A stretch of DNA of 64,000 bases from Microvelia longipes (GCA_018340805.1 JACMZG010001914.1:10671620-10735619); one strand, 5' to 3'; shown: positions 1 through 11,377, numbered from the stretch's first letter. The notes: generated by a model from the letters alone, not told the origin. Numbers and translations: made by a program.

Positions 1-754
1 TTAATTTTGGATACAATTTCATTTTTTTAGAAACTAATAATGTTTAATTATTTATGTCCCATAATTGATTTTAATAATTTTATTAACTTCAAGCTATATT
101 ATTTAAAAAACTTACGAGTGAAAAAAATCAATTATTTATTTATACATATTATATTGCTCAGAACTAATTATTATTTTTATTTGCAGGTAAATTTAATTCG
201 GCTAAAATATCAACTTTAAAGTTTCTTTGTAAGGTATTCTTTTTTATCATTACGAGTTCAAAGAAAAACATCTTACATTTTGGTTTCCATTGAAATTTCA
301 GCTTAAATTTTCTTTTATTCAGTATTTTTATTTATTCTTCTTTTGGACCCATTCCGTCTAAATATAAAAAAATAAATTTATCTTATGAACTAATAGTTTT
401 GTTCAATGATTTTAAAAAGTATTTAAGTGTATATATTAACTTATTCTAAAAATTTCCTTTTGACTCTTTTGAAGTATCAATTTCAAAAAGTAAAAATTTT
501 CTAATTAACTGTCAGAGTCAGGTTCTTCGTTCATGACTAAGAACTATTTGATGTTGATTTTTTTCTATTGATGTTTTAGGTTACAAAAATGTTGTGACCT
601 GTTAAAATATATCCTATTTTTGTCTTAGTATTGATCTTATCTTTTGAAATCCTTTCAGAACGTTTTAAGAATTTCAGTCGGCGCGATCTGATTTAAAAAA
701 GTTTAGTATATATTTTAAAATTAAAAATTTGATTAATTTAATCTACATTCAGCT
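1..754. other. AT-rich intergenic DNA, nothing recognised
   Basis: No ORF of note, RNA gene or repeat structure is visible on either strand. Composition is strongly A+T rich with short homopolymer runs. Confidence 0.6.
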
Positions 755-894
755 TTTAGCTATAATGTTATAGCTATAATGTTTTAGCTATAATGTTTTA
801 GCTATAGTATTTTAGCTATAATTTTATGGCTATAATAATTTAGCTATAATGATAGCTATAATGTATTAGCTATAATGATTTAGCTATAATGTTA
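755..894. repeat. Short tandem repeat, unit like TTAGCTATAATG
   Basis: About nine degenerate copies of a 12-18 bp unit (TAGCTATAATGTTT and variants) in a row. It is non-coding and flanked by AT-rich DNA. Confidence 0.85.
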
Positions 895-1288
895 TGGAGA
901 CCCCGTGTCCTGGGTTCTAGTCTTAGCGGATGTGGTTACTTTTTAAGGTGAGTTATTTACATTTTTGTTCGGTTTAGTAAAATAACTTTTCGTGTTTGTT
1001 AATTAACCAAATAATTGTGGCGCGGAGGTCCGAAACGGGCGAATTACTTTAAAATGCATTCTTTCTCGCTTATCTATCCAATTTTTACTTAAGTTATTAT
1101 TTATTTTTTCGATATTTTTTAAAAGAAAATGTGCTATAAACTAGCATAATCTGATCTTCAAGTAAGTGCAAATAATGCTGTGCTATATAATGTATAATCC
1201 ATTATATTTATCCTATAAATGTGGCATATTTATGGATAAATATGCCCATTTTCTTTGAATAATCAAAAAAAAAAATAAATAATAAGTT
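895..1288. other. Fragments of a dispersed repeat (GCGGAGGTCCG / B-box-like)
   Basis: Contains a tRNA B-box-like string (GGGTTCTAGTC near 914) and the string GGCGCGGAGGTCCGAAACGG near 1019. The second recurs as TGGCGCGGTGGTCCGCATGT at 17.7-17.9 kb and as GATGCGGAGGTCCGTAAGTC near 39.63 kb. It looks like an old short interspersed repeat fragment; its boundaries are unclear. The rest is AT-rich. Confidence 0.35.
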
Positions 1289-1294
1289 GTGACG
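1289..1294. other. 6-bp target-site duplication (left), GTGACG
   Basis: GTGACG immediately precedes the element end AGTAGGGGC. The identical hexamer follows the other end at 11255-11260. A 6-bp duplication is the known hallmark of Polinton/Maverick integration. Confidence 0.9.
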
Positions 1295-2264
1295 AGTAGG
1301 GGCAAAAGGGGCATTCTGGGACCGCCTCCTCCTCACTCATAACCTTCCACCTACAACCTTCCTTATAACCTCCCCTCACTCATAACCTTCCACCTATAAC
1401 CTACCTTATAACCTTCCTTATAACCTCCCTTATCAACCTATAACCTTCTACCTGTAACCACCTATAACCTACCTTATCACCTTTCTTATCAACCTATAAC
1501 CTTCCACCTGTAACCACCTATAACCTACCCTATCCACTTATAACCTTCCTTACAACCTCCCTTATCTATTAGCTCTGACTCCCCCCCCCCTTTATTACTT
1601 TCCTAATCAGAATCCTTATCAACGTATAACCCCGCATAACCTCGCTTATCTATTAGCTCTGACCACCCCTAACCGGCGTAATCCCTTTACTTATTTCTAA
1701 CAGGTTGTGACGTGTAATTAATAGCTTAATAAAAAAATAAAGGTCCTGATAAGGACCATCCTCAATATGAGAACATGCGAGTGTGTCTCTCTTAGTTTAA
1801 AGCCTTCCCACCACGTCAAGGTGGAGACACATCGGAAGGTGTACAGTGCCCCATCCTCGCACTGTACATGGCGATCATCCTCTTTAAAAATATCGCCTCT
1901 ATATATTTTTTGTATTTTTTTTTTTGTATTTTTTTTTTTTTTTTTGTTTTTTTTTATTTATTTTATTTTTTTGTATTTTATATGTTTTTAATGTATTACA
2001 CAAACACTTACATCTCTTTAGCGCCATATAGGTTTACGGGACCTATGCCACGCCAGTGACCTTAAAAGATGGAATAATTGCGGTTTACGGGACGCTATGC
2101 ACGCCAGGGACCGCTCTGTGGGTTTACGGGTCGCTATGCCACGCCAGGACCCAATTATGGCACGCTTCACCATACTAGAGTTCCATCTCGTATTTGCGGC
2201 AGCTATTGAGACGTGAGTGTAAGTGTAACATATGATTAAACTCTAAGAATAAACTCGAAAATAA
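1295..2264 (+). repeat. Polinton left terminal inverted repeat
   Basis: Inverse of 10241-11254 over nearly its whole length. Contains an array of ACCTTCC/ATAACCT-type repeats (about 1331-1565), the arm GGTCCTGATAAGGACC (about 1742), a CACTGTAC hairpin near 1846, a long T tract (1911-1980) and three spaced copies of GTTTACGGGNCGCTATGCCA (2031-2150). The match stops near AATAAACTC at 2248-2256. Confidence 0.9.
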
Positions 2265-3234
2265 ATCCTCACAAATGAACTCACGAGGCTACACATGAAA
2301 CCGTAGTAAATTTATGGTCAAACCGAGTACAGGTCCGTTTACAAACTATTTATACAAACTCCATACGGCTATAGTATAGGCTCATATTGGCTCATATAGG
2401 TTCCAACACCGGCTCATATAGGCTCCTACTCAGTTCTAAATGGCTCATATAGGCTCCACACCGGCTCTAAATGGCTCCGATATAGGCTCCAAATGGCTCA
2501 CATAGGCTCCAAAGCGGCTCATATTGGCTCATGTAGGCTCCAAATGGTTCATATAGGCTCCTACTCGGCTCTAAATGGCTTCGATATAGCTCACATAGGC
2601 TCCAAAGCGGCTCTAAATGGCTCCACACCGGCTCTAAATGGCTCATATTGGCTCCAACATGGCTCATATAGGCTCCAAATGGCTCATATAGGCTCCTACT
2701 CGGCTCTAAATGGCTCATATTGGCTCCGATATAGCTCATATTGGCTCCACTCCGGCTCTAAATGGCTCCACTCCGGCTCCAAATGGCTCATATAGGCTCC
2801 AAATTGGCTCATATAGGCTCTGCGATAGCTCATATAGGCCCACACCGGCTCTAAATGGGTCATATTGGCTCCACTCCGGCTCTAAATGGCTCATACAGGC
2901 TCCAACACGGCTCTAAATGGCTCATATAGGCTCCAAAGCGGCTCTAAATGGCTCCACAGCGGCTCAAATAGGCTCCAACCCAGCTCATATAAGCTCCAAC
3001 ACCGGCTCTATTATATTTCTTTTTTTTTCTTTTTTTTTTTAATATTTTTTTCTATTTGAATACTATAGTAAATTGGAACCTCTTTAACCTAACAAGTACA
3101 TATTTATAAACTAAATGAAACTTACATAACGTCTGTAAAAAATAACTTTAAAAATGAACACTTTTTAATTTAACTTACATATTTATAAACTAAATAAAAC
3201 AACAAAAATGAAATTTCAAACACATAAAATGAAC
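2265..3234. repeat. GGCTC minisatellite inside the Polinton
   Basis: From about 2366 to 3009 the sequence is a degenerate array of GGCTCATATAGGCTCC and GGCTCTAAATGGCTCC units, roughly 15-17 bp each and about 40 copies. The array is open in several frames and gives repetitive pseudo-ORFs on both strands (PALNGSYWL- or SHLEPLWSL-like), which I do not treat as genes. 3010-3234 is AT-rich spacer before the polymerase 3' end. The array lies where a full Polinton would carry other genes. Confidence 0.85.
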
Positions 3235-3672
3235 CTAATCTTTATACCCTATAGCCCTAGTACTAATACCGTCCGGCATAATGATTCTTTTATCGTCGAA
3301 AGGTGTTAAAGCTAATTTGTTAACTTCAATTGACTTAAGAATATGTTTTTTGGATCGGATTTGCCTAACAGGGGTCCTAAGGTTCTTTTTGTTTTTCGCA
3401 CAGTCTAAAAAGTCTTGACGCGTTATAACATTCTTAACTACAGCTGTCTGAACGCCTTTAATCTTCTTTATGATTCCGTCTTCTTTCTCAATCATGTAGA
3501 CTTTAGCTTTGATGCCAACGTAGAGTTTTATCGGCTTCCCTTTAGCTTCGTCCTTGAATTTGCCAACAACTTTCTTATTTACAGGAGAGTACAAAGGATG
3601 TGTTTTGTCCAGATCTGAAGTATCTAGTTCATCTTTAATTTTCTCTCCAACTCTGCGTATAAATCTTGACAT
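3235..3672 (-). pseudogene. DNA polymerase B (pPolB), C-terminal piece
   Basis: Encodes the C-terminal end of the Polinton protein-primed family B polymerase. The motifs DKTHPLYSPVNKKVVGKFKD, RSKKHILKSIEVNKLAL and PFDDKRIIMPDG match the conserved thumb and C-terminal block of this family as I know it. The frame overlaps the upstream piece (3624-5429) by about 50 bp in another register, so a frameshift near 3630-3665 separates the two. The first codons of this ORF (MSRFIRRVGEKI) are therefore probably out-of-frame readthrough, not a real start. The ORF ends in a normal stop just before AT-rich spacer. It would not function alone. Confidence 0.85.
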
Positions 3673-5535
3673 TTTATCTCGTAAATATAGCTGTCGGTGT
3701 CCATGTACCTAAGCGAAGTCTTTCTGGTCCAAATAAGGGTTGCCATCACATCGTAATGGAAGTAATACATTTTAATTTTTGACAAGTCAAGTATCGACAT
3801 TCCAAGGTAAATCGGTTTATCAAACTTTACAGATTTTTTTCTGTGATGAACCGCCGCCAAACTCTCGTGATATATGGTTCTATCTAGAAACTCTGGCTTT
3901 GAAACTTCCTTTTCAATCTGTTTCTCGTTGGTTACCAGCTTCATATTTAGTCTCTTCCTTACATTTTTCCATGGTCTTGCCGTAAACCGAGTTGTTGTAA
4001 ACTTGTATAAATCTTTTTCGAAATCTGAGGTGCACTTAGCTCTTAAATTAGTATTCATGTCTATATATGGCTTTAGCCAAGGTGATTGCTTAAACACCAA
4101 TACTCTATTGATTTTCAACACTTTAATTCCAAACTTTACTGCCTGTCTCAAGGCAAGGAAGTGAACTACATAATTTTTCCTACGTTCAATGAGGTACAGT
4201 TTAACATCATGCTCGAGTTTAAGATTTTCGCATAAAAAGGGAAGATCGTTGTGGTCTTTGTGTAACGACTGAGGGTACTCTAAATCGACGTCCAAGATGT
4301 ATCCTACGTCGCCATTCTCGTCAGTAAGATCAATTTCCATTTCGGTAAATACGTCTGGTTCTATCCACTTAAACTCACCGGTTGGAAGCGGCTGGGACAT
4401 TGCATACCCGTACAAGTTGTTGCAGTCAACGTAGTAGGCATAAACAGATTCTTTTTCTTTATTGTAATTATCTAAATATTTATTGTTAGCTTCGATTTTT
4501 CTGTGGCTAACCTGACATATTCCTCCACGTATTCCGCTTTCAATCATCATAAGCATTTCGTAATCTACTATTAAATCTAGCTTGACTCCGGTGAACCGTA
4601 GCATGGCATCCCACGACAGGCTTGGCAGTGTATAGTAATGCGCCGGATCTAGGAAATGAGTCTTTAAAGTGACGTCTCTAAACGTTTCAAATATATCTGC
4701 CAGTAATAAGACATCGGTTTTGAGATAAATGTCACAATACTCTCCTAGGGTTTTACAGTTGAAAGCTTCCCATACTTTTTGAGCGTGTTCGTAGTCTTGG
4801 TCTTCAATATCGCTGAAATTTAGCTTGTTGTAAAAGGCTTCTTTTGGTGGAAGTTGGGTCTCTTCGAGCTTCTCTAGTGAGTCTACATAATCGTACGGAA
4901 ACACGCCCTTTCTAGTCAGTAATGGGATAACTTCTGCAGGGAAATGTTTACTGAGCTCTCTAAAGTGAGTAACACTACTAGCCAACTTGTCTAGACTAGT
5001 CCCTAAGAAACGGTAGCTGTCTATGATCTCAATTTCTTTTTTGCCGATGTATTTAGTAAAAGATATAAATTTTTCCTCGGTATTTGGAATAATATCAATT
5101 TTTTCATCGTCATAGCCCAACTCTCGAATAAGGAAATGACTATCGTAACCACTTAAATTGTGAAATATTACGGGTAAAAATTTGGGGTCCTGATATTTTA
5201 GGTTACACCCGTTATGGGCTACCCCCCTATACTTTTTTGTGGCGTGGTTATGGTCTGCGACTCTAACATCTGACGGTAAAAACGGTTTTTGACACAAATA
5301 ACAGTTGACCGCAGTATTAAATTCCAGCATTTCTTCCTCAGTTAGAGGATCCATCGGTAGATTTAGATCGTAAACCTTTTCAACCTCTTGAGCGAGATGT
5401 TCGAGATACATTAATAAATGCTTCGCCACGTCAGGACCACGATACAGAAACGGTGCAATAGGGAAATGACCATACCAGTATAGTTTTCAGTAGCTTTTAA
5501 ATAGCAGCAATAACTTATTGCCTCGTGGAGTTGAT
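3624..5535 (-). pseudogene. DNA polymerase B (pPolB), central exonuclease/polymerase piece
   Basis: The main open frame is 601 codons (5429-3624). In order it shows a Cys/His cluster (CYLCQKPF...DHNHATKKYRG), the exonuclease block [15 protein letters not shown], an IKTDVLLL-like segment (YLKTDVLLLADIFETF), polymerase motif A (DCNNLYGYAMSQPLP) and motif C (YMDTDSYIYEI). This order is diagnostic of Polinton-type protein-primed polymerases, which replicate linear DNA using a terminal protein. Motif B (NSVYGKTM) is not in this frame; it can be read in another frame at about 3970-4012, implying two compensating indels. One missing base near 5470, relative to the second copy, breaks the link to codons further upstream. 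The N-terminal third and ExoI lie separately at 6177-7205. Confidence 0.88.
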
Positions 5536-5539
5536 ACGG

Positions 5540-6175
5540 CACGGTATATTTTTGAGGTTATTCTTAAGAGTTTAATCATATGTTTACACTTACACTCACG
5601 TCTCAATAGCTGCCGCAAATACGAGATGGAACCTAGTATGGTGAAGCGTGCCATAATTGGGTCCCTGGCGTGGCATAGCGACCCGTAAACCCACAGAGCG
5701 GTCCCTGGCGTGGCATAGCGTCCCGTAAACCGCAATATTCCATCTTTTAAGGTCACTGGCGTGGCATAGCGTCCCGTAAACCTATATGGCGCTAAAGAGA
5801 TGTAAGTGTTTGTGTAAATACATTAAAAAACATATAAAAATACAAAAAAATAAAAATAAATAAAAAAAAAAAAAAAAAAAAAAAACAAAAAAAAATACAA
5901 AAAAATATATAGAGGCGATATTTTAAAGAGGATGATCGCCATAGTTACAGTGCGAGGATGGGGCACTGTACACCTTCCCGATGTGTCTCCACCTTGACGT
6001 GGTGGGAAGGCTTTAAACTAAGAGAGACACAGTCGCATGTTCTCATATTGAGGATGGTCCTTATCAGGACCTTTATTTTTTATTAAGCTATTAATTAACG
6101 TCACAACCTGTTAGAAATAAGTAAAGGGATTACGCCGGTTAGGGGTGGTCAAGAGCTAATAGATAAGCGAGGTTA
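5540..6175 (-). repeat. Embedded copy of the Polinton right TIR
   Basis: Matches 10241-10862 of the right TIR in the same orientation. It includes the three GTTTACGGG-type repeats, an A-rich tract (5822-5912), the CACTGTAC hairpin and GGTTAGGGGTGGTC. It stops abruptly at a single N (6176), after which polymerase N-terminal coding starts. Its junction with the polymerase is the same as in the second copy near 10240. Either it is the true right end of a deletion derivative or it marks an assembly join. Confidence 0.8.
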
Positions 6176-6176
6176 N

Positions 6177-7205
6177 ACGAGGCATGTATATTTTGAAGTG
6201 GGATCTGGCTGACAGGTAGCAATCAGCCTAAGCAAAGCCTCAATGTCGCAGTATACGACGTATGGAACGCGGAGGCAGCGCTCCAAGTGTTCAAATTGAA
6301 CATAAGGCTTATCTACTGGCATTTCAACAAGAACAGGCTTGTTTTCATCACAAAGTCTCCTGTGCGCCGCCAATTTGGCTTCCTTAGTCATACCGTATCG
6401 ATCATCGAAATAGGAAAAGCATCGTTTGCATATCGCAACACTGCCGTGACGATTAGTTAACTGAGGTCCTACTAGTCTATTTAAATTTGAAATGTAAACG
6501 TAATGACTAGTTTCCTCGTCATGTATGAGTAAAAGATCGCGATGGTCGTCTTTTTCAACCTTTACTACCTTTAGAGGGTAAATTATATGTTTAACTTGTT
6601 TAGTTTCTTTAATAAATTGATTGTAAATACCAAAAACATTGATACTAATATCATTTTTATTTTCAAATAACTGAATTTTATCTAGCGGGACCGGAAAATC
6701 TAACATACTAAAATCATAATTATGGTGTAAGTTTTCATAACTAGATGGACGTTCAGGATGGATCTTTACTAGTTTTGACAATATAGAATATTTAAAACAT
6801 AATAAATCATCATTTTGAACATTTATACAAGCTTTTCTACCAGCAATAGATTTTGGTAATTGAATAAAAGAGGTTCCCTTGAGTGGTTTAAATCTATTAA
6901 TTTTAAGCCGGAGACCGTCGACTCCTTCTAACGAACAGCTACTTCCCTTGGCCTGGTAGTGGTCCATTTCTGAAGTAATCTTTTTAAATTCCTGATTTAA
7001 AAACTCGTCCATATCGGTAGCTTCATATACTGCCCTATTGTTTGTCTTGAAAGCGTGTGAAATCAGTTCTTCGTCGTTATTATAAAAAGTACAGTCTACA
7101 AGCATGTTTAACTTGATTGCACTATTTTCCCTTAACGCAATCTGGGTTTGATTTCTTACAATATCCCTCACAGACTCTAGAAAATTTGTCAAGTCATCAT
7201 TTGTA
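6177..7205 (-). pseudogene. DNA polymerase B (pPolB), N-terminal piece with ExoI
   Basis: About 343 open codons reading out of the N gap. Visible are a segment with IQLPKSIAGRKACINVQN and CFKYSIL, a HYVYISNLNRLVG block, a zinc-finger-like cluster (CKRCFSYF...HRRLC) and the exonuclease I motif YVVYCDIEALL. These blocks typify the N-terminal region of Polinton/adintovirus-type polymerases. The frame ends at the lone N with residues (SKYT) that line up with the start of the central piece, so the two were once adjacent. Here a TIR copy (5540-6175) separates them. The 5' end is lost in the gap. Confidence 0.8.
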
Positions 7206-8205
7206 NNNNNNNNNNNNNNNNNNNNNNNNNNNNNNNNNNNNNNNNNNNNNNNNNNNNNNNNNNNNNNNNNNNNNNNNNNNNNNNNNNNNNNNNNNNNNNN
7301 NNNNNNNNNNNNNNNNNNNNNNNNNNNNNNNNNNNNNNNNNNNNNNNNNNNNNNNNNNNNNNNNNNNNNNNNNNNNNNNNNNNNNNNNNNNNNNNNNNNN
7401 NNNNNNNNNNNNNNNNNNNNNNNNNNNNNNNNNNNNNNNNNNNNNNNNNNNNNNNNNNNNNNNNNNNNNNNNNNNNNNNNNNNNNNNNNNNNNNNNNNNN
7501 NNNNNNNNNNNNNNNNNNNNNNNNNNNNNNNNNNNNNNNNNNNNNNNNNNNNNNNNNNNNNNNNNNNNNNNNNNNNNNNNNNNNNNNNNNNNNNNNNNNN
7601 NNNNNNNNNNNNNNNNNNNNNNNNNNNNNNNNNNNNNNNNNNNNNNNNNNNNNNNNNNNNNNNNNNNNNNNNNNNNNNNNNNNNNNNNNNNNNNNNNNNN
7701 NNNNNNNNNNNNNNNNNNNNNNNNNNNNNNNNNNNNNNNNNNNNNNNNNNNNNNNNNNNNNNNNNNNNNNNNNNNNNNNNNNNNNNNNNNNNNNNNNNNN
7801 NNNNNNNNNNNNNNNNNNNNNNNNNNNNNNNNNNNNNNNNNNNNNNNNNNNNNNNNNNNNNNNNNNNNNNNNNNNNNNNNNNNNNNNNNNNNNNNNNNNN
7901 NNNNNNNNNNNNNNNNNNNNNNNNNNNNNNNNNNNNNNNNNNNNNNNNNNNNNNNNNNNNNNNNNNNNNNNNNNNNNNNNNNNNNNNNNNNNNNNNNNNN
8001 NNNNNNNNNNNNNNNNNNNNNNNNNNNNNNNNNNNNNNNNNNNNNNNNNNNNNNNNNNNNNNNNNNNNNNNNNNNNNNNNNNNNNNNNNNNNNNNNNNNN
8101 NNNNNNNNNNNNNNNNNNNNNNNNNNNNNNNNNNNNNNNNNNNNNNNNNNNNNNNNNNNNNNNNNNNNNNNNNNNNNNNNNNNNNNNNNNNNNNNNNNNN
8201 NNNNN
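7206..8205. other. Assembly gap, exactly 1,000 N
   Basis: A run of 1,000 Ns, a round number suggesting a placeholder. The flanks are both polymerase sequence but not contiguous: the left flank is N-terminal coding and the right flank is C-terminal coding of a second copy. ORFs spanning the run are meaningless. Confidence 0.97.
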
Positions 8206-10239
8206 TTGATGCCAACGTGAGTTTTAATCGCTCCCCTTTAGCTTCCGTCCTTGAATTTGCCCACAACTCTTATTTACAGGAGAGGTACAAAGGAATGTGT
8301 TTTGTCCAGATCCTGAAGTATCTAGGTTCATCTTTAATTTTCTCCAACTCTGCGTATAAATCTTGACATTTTATCTCGTAAATTAGCTCGTCGGTGTTCC
8401 ATGTACCCTAAGCGAAGTCTTTCTGGTCCAAATAAGGGTTGCATCACATCGTATGGAAGTAATACATTTTAATTTTTGACAAGTCAAGTATCGACATTCC
8501 AAGGTAAATCGGTTTATCAAACTTTACAGATTTTTTTCTGTGATGAACCGCCGCCAAACTCTCGTGATATATGGTTCTATCTAGAACTTGGCTTTGAAAC
8601 TTCCTTTTCAATCTGTTTCTCGTTGGTTACCAGCTTCATATTTAGTCTCTTCCTTACATTTTCCATGGTCTTGCCGTAAACCGAGTTGTTGTACAATTGT
8701 ATAAATCTTTTTCGAAATCTGAGGTGCACTTAGCTCTTAAATTAGTATTTCATGTCTATATATGGCTTTAGCCAAGGTGATTGCTTAAACACAATACTCT
8801 ATTGATTTTCAACACTTTAATTCCAAACTTTACTGCCTGTCTCAAGGCAAGGAAGTGAACTACATATTTTTCCTACGTTCAAATGGGTACGAGTTAAAAT
8901 CATGCTCGAGTTTAAGATTTTCGCATAAAAAGGGAAGATCGTTGTGGTCTTTGTGTAACGACTGAGGGTACTCTAAATCGACGTCCAAGATGTATCCTAC
9001 GTCGCATTCTCGTCAGTAAGATCAATTTCCATTTCGTAAATACGTCTGGTTCTATCCACTTAAACTCACCGGTTGGAAGCGGCTGGACATTGCATACCCG
9101 TACAAGTTGTTGCAGTCAACGTAGTAGGCATAAACAGATTCTTTTCTTTTATTGTAATTATCTAAATATTTATTGTTAGCTTCGATTTTCTGTGGCTAAC
9201 CTGACATATTCCTCCACGTATTCCGCTTCAATCACATAAGCATTTCGTAATCTACTATTAAATCTAGCTTGACTCCGGTGAACCGTAGCATGGCATCCCA
9301 CGACAGGCTTGGCAGTGTATAGTAATGCGCCGGATCTAGGAAATGAGTCTTTAAAGTGACGTCTCTAAACGTTTCAAATTATATCTGCCAGTAATAGACA
9401 TCGGTTTTGAGATAAATGTCACAATACTCTCCTAGGGTTTTTACAGTTGAAAGCTTCCCATACTTTTTGAGCGTGTTCGTAGTCTTGGTCTTCAATATCG
9501 CTGAAATTTAGCTTGTTGTAAAAGGCTTCTTTTGGTGGAAGTTGGGTCTCTTCGAGCTTCTCTAGTGAGTCTACATAATCGTACGAAACACGCCCTTTCT
9601 AGTCAGTAATGGGATAACTTCTGCAGGGAAATGTTTACTGAGCTCTCTAAAGTGAGTAACACTACTAGCCAACTTGTCTAGACTAGTCCCTAAAAACGGT
9701 AGCTGTCATTGAATCTCAAATTTCATTTTTTTGGCCGATGTATTTAGTAAAAGATATAAATTTTTCCTCGGTATTTGGAATAATATCAATTTTTTCATCG
9801 TCATAGCCCAACTCTCGAATAAGGAAATGACTATCGTAACCACTTAAATTGTGAAATATTACGGGTAAAAATTTGGGTCCTGATATTTTAGGTTACACCC
9901 GTTATGGGCTACCCCCCTAATACTTTTTTGTGGCGTGGTTATGGTCTGCGACTCTAACATCTGACGGTAAAAAAACGGTTTTGACACAAATAACAGTTGA
10001 CCCGCATTATTAAATTCCAGCATTTCTTCCTCAGTTAGAGGATCCATCGGTAGATTTAGATCGTAAACCTTTTCAACCTCTTGAGCGAGATGTTCGAGAT
10101 ACATTAATAAATGCTTCGCCACGTCAGGACCACGATACAGAAACGGTGCAATAGGGAAATGACCAATACCAGTATAGTTTTCAGTAGCTTTTAAATAGCA
10201 GCAATAACTTATTGCCTCGTGGAGTTGATACGGCACGGT
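8206..10239 (-). pseudogene. DNA polymerase B (pPolB), second copy with many indels
   Basis: Near-identical to 3500-5535 but with dozens of single-base insertions and deletions, many in homopolymers, so no long frame survives. Short open parts include 10236-9859, which holds the YRGPD region, the Cys/His cluster and DPLTEEEMLEF. This start region shows the polymerase running directly into the right TIR at about 10240, as in the first copy. The indel pattern (dropped bases in doubled letters) looks more like unpolished long-read sequence than natural decay. It could be the same genomic locus represented twice. Confidence 0.8.
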
Positions 10240-10240
10240 A

Positions 10241-11254
10241 TATTTTTGAGTTTATTCTTAGAGTTTAATCATATGTTACACTTACACTCACGTCTCAATA
10301 GCTGCCGCAAATACGAGATGGAACTCTAGTATGGTGAAGCGTGCCATAATTGGGTCCCTGGCGTGGCATAGCGACCCGTAAACCCCACAGAGCGGTCCCT
10401 GGCGTGGCAATGCGTCCCGTAAACCGCAATATTCCATCTTTAAGGTCACTGGCGTGGCTAGCGTCCCGTAAACCTATATGGCGCAAAGAGATGTAAGTGT
10501 TTGTGTAAATACAATTAAAAAACATATAAATACAAAAAATAAAAAATAAATAAAAAAAAACAAAAAAAAATAAAAAATTACAAAAAATACAAAAAAATAT
10601 ATAGAGGCGATATTTTAAAGAGGATGATCGCCATAGTACAGTGCGAGGATGGGGCACTGTACACCTTCCCGATGTGTCTCCACCTTGACGTGGTGGGAAG
10701 GCTTTAAACTAAGAGAGACACACTCGCATGTTCTCATATTGAGGATGGTCCTTATCAGGACCTTTATTTTTTATTAAGCTATTAATTACAGTCACAACCT
10801 GTTAGAATAAGTAAAGGGATTACGCCGGTTAGGGGTGGTCAGAGCTAATAGATATAAGCGAGGTTATGCGGGTTATACGTTGATAAGGATTCTGATTAGG
10901 AAAGTAATAAAGGGGGGGGGGAGTCAGAGCTAATAGATAAGGGAGGTTGTAAGGAAGGTTATAAGTGGATAGGGTAGGTTATAGGTGGTTACAGGTGGAA
11001 GGTTATAGGTGATAAGAAAGGTGATAAGGTGGTTATAGGTGGTTACAGGTGGAAGGTTATAGGTTGATAAGGAGGTTATAAGGTAGTTATAGGTGGTTAT
11101 AAGGTTATAGGTTGATAAAGGGAGGTTATAAGGAAGGTTATAAGGTAGGTTATAGGTGGAAGGTTATGAGTGAGGGGAGGTTATAAGGAAGGTTGTAGGT
11201 GGAAGGTTATGAGTGAGGAGGAGGCGGTCCCAGAATGCCCCTTTTGCCCCTACT
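10241..11254 (-). repeat. Polinton right terminal inverted repeat
   Basis: Inverse of 1295-2264. Contains the GTTTACGGG-type triplet (about 10360-10475), an A-rich tract (10515-10600), the CACTGTAC hairpin (about 10636-10662), GGTCCTTATCAGGACC (about 10746) and a GGAAGGTTATAGGT array (about 10935-11215). It ends ...TTTTGCCCCTACT followed by the GTGACG duplication. Confidence 0.9.
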
Positions 11255-11260
11255 GTGACG
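11255..11260. other. 6-bp target-site duplication (right), GTGACG
   Basis: Identical to 1289-1294, directly after the CT end of the element. Confidence 0.9.
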
Positions 11261-11354
11261 CTACTGCTAGATGTTAAGCAAATACCGGAAACTTATTGAA
11301 AATTGGATCAATAAGTAAGAAAACATGCATTTAAAAAAATATTATGTGCTAAGG

Positions 11355-11377
11355 AGCACACACACATACACACACAC

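Larger units (their letters stand above)
1295..11254. mobile_element. Polinton/Maverick DNA transposon (defective)
   Basis: The element is 9,960 bp as assembled. It begins 5'-AGTAGGGGCAAAAGG and ends with the inverse, giving the AG...CT termini typical of Polintons, with perfect 6-bp target duplications outside. TIRs are about 970 and 1,014 bp. The interior encodes only a broken protein-primed DNA polymerase B on the minus strand. No retrovirus-like integrase, packaging ATPase, cysteine protease or capsid gene was found, so it is non-autonomous. The polymerase 3' half is present twice (3235-5535 and 8206-10239), and a TIR copy is embedded at 5540-6175. The 1,000-base N run and a lone N at 6176 mean the interior may be misassembled. 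The element class is well supported by ends, duplication and polymerase together. Confidence 0.9.

Noticed and set aside
1767..2059. Phe-rich hydrophobic frames resembling membrane proteins
   Set aside because: Translation of the T tract in the Polinton TIR. Similar frames at 10295-10657 and 30698-30883 have the same cause.
2467..2916. Overlapping 68-100 codon frames on both strands with repeats such as PALNGSYWL
   Set aside because: They are translations of the GGCTC minisatellite, open in several frames because the unit lacks stops. No coding signal.
6173..8266. 697- and 367-codon frames spanning the N run
   Set aside because: Artefacts of reading through 1,000 unknown bases. Only 6177-7205 is real coding sequence.
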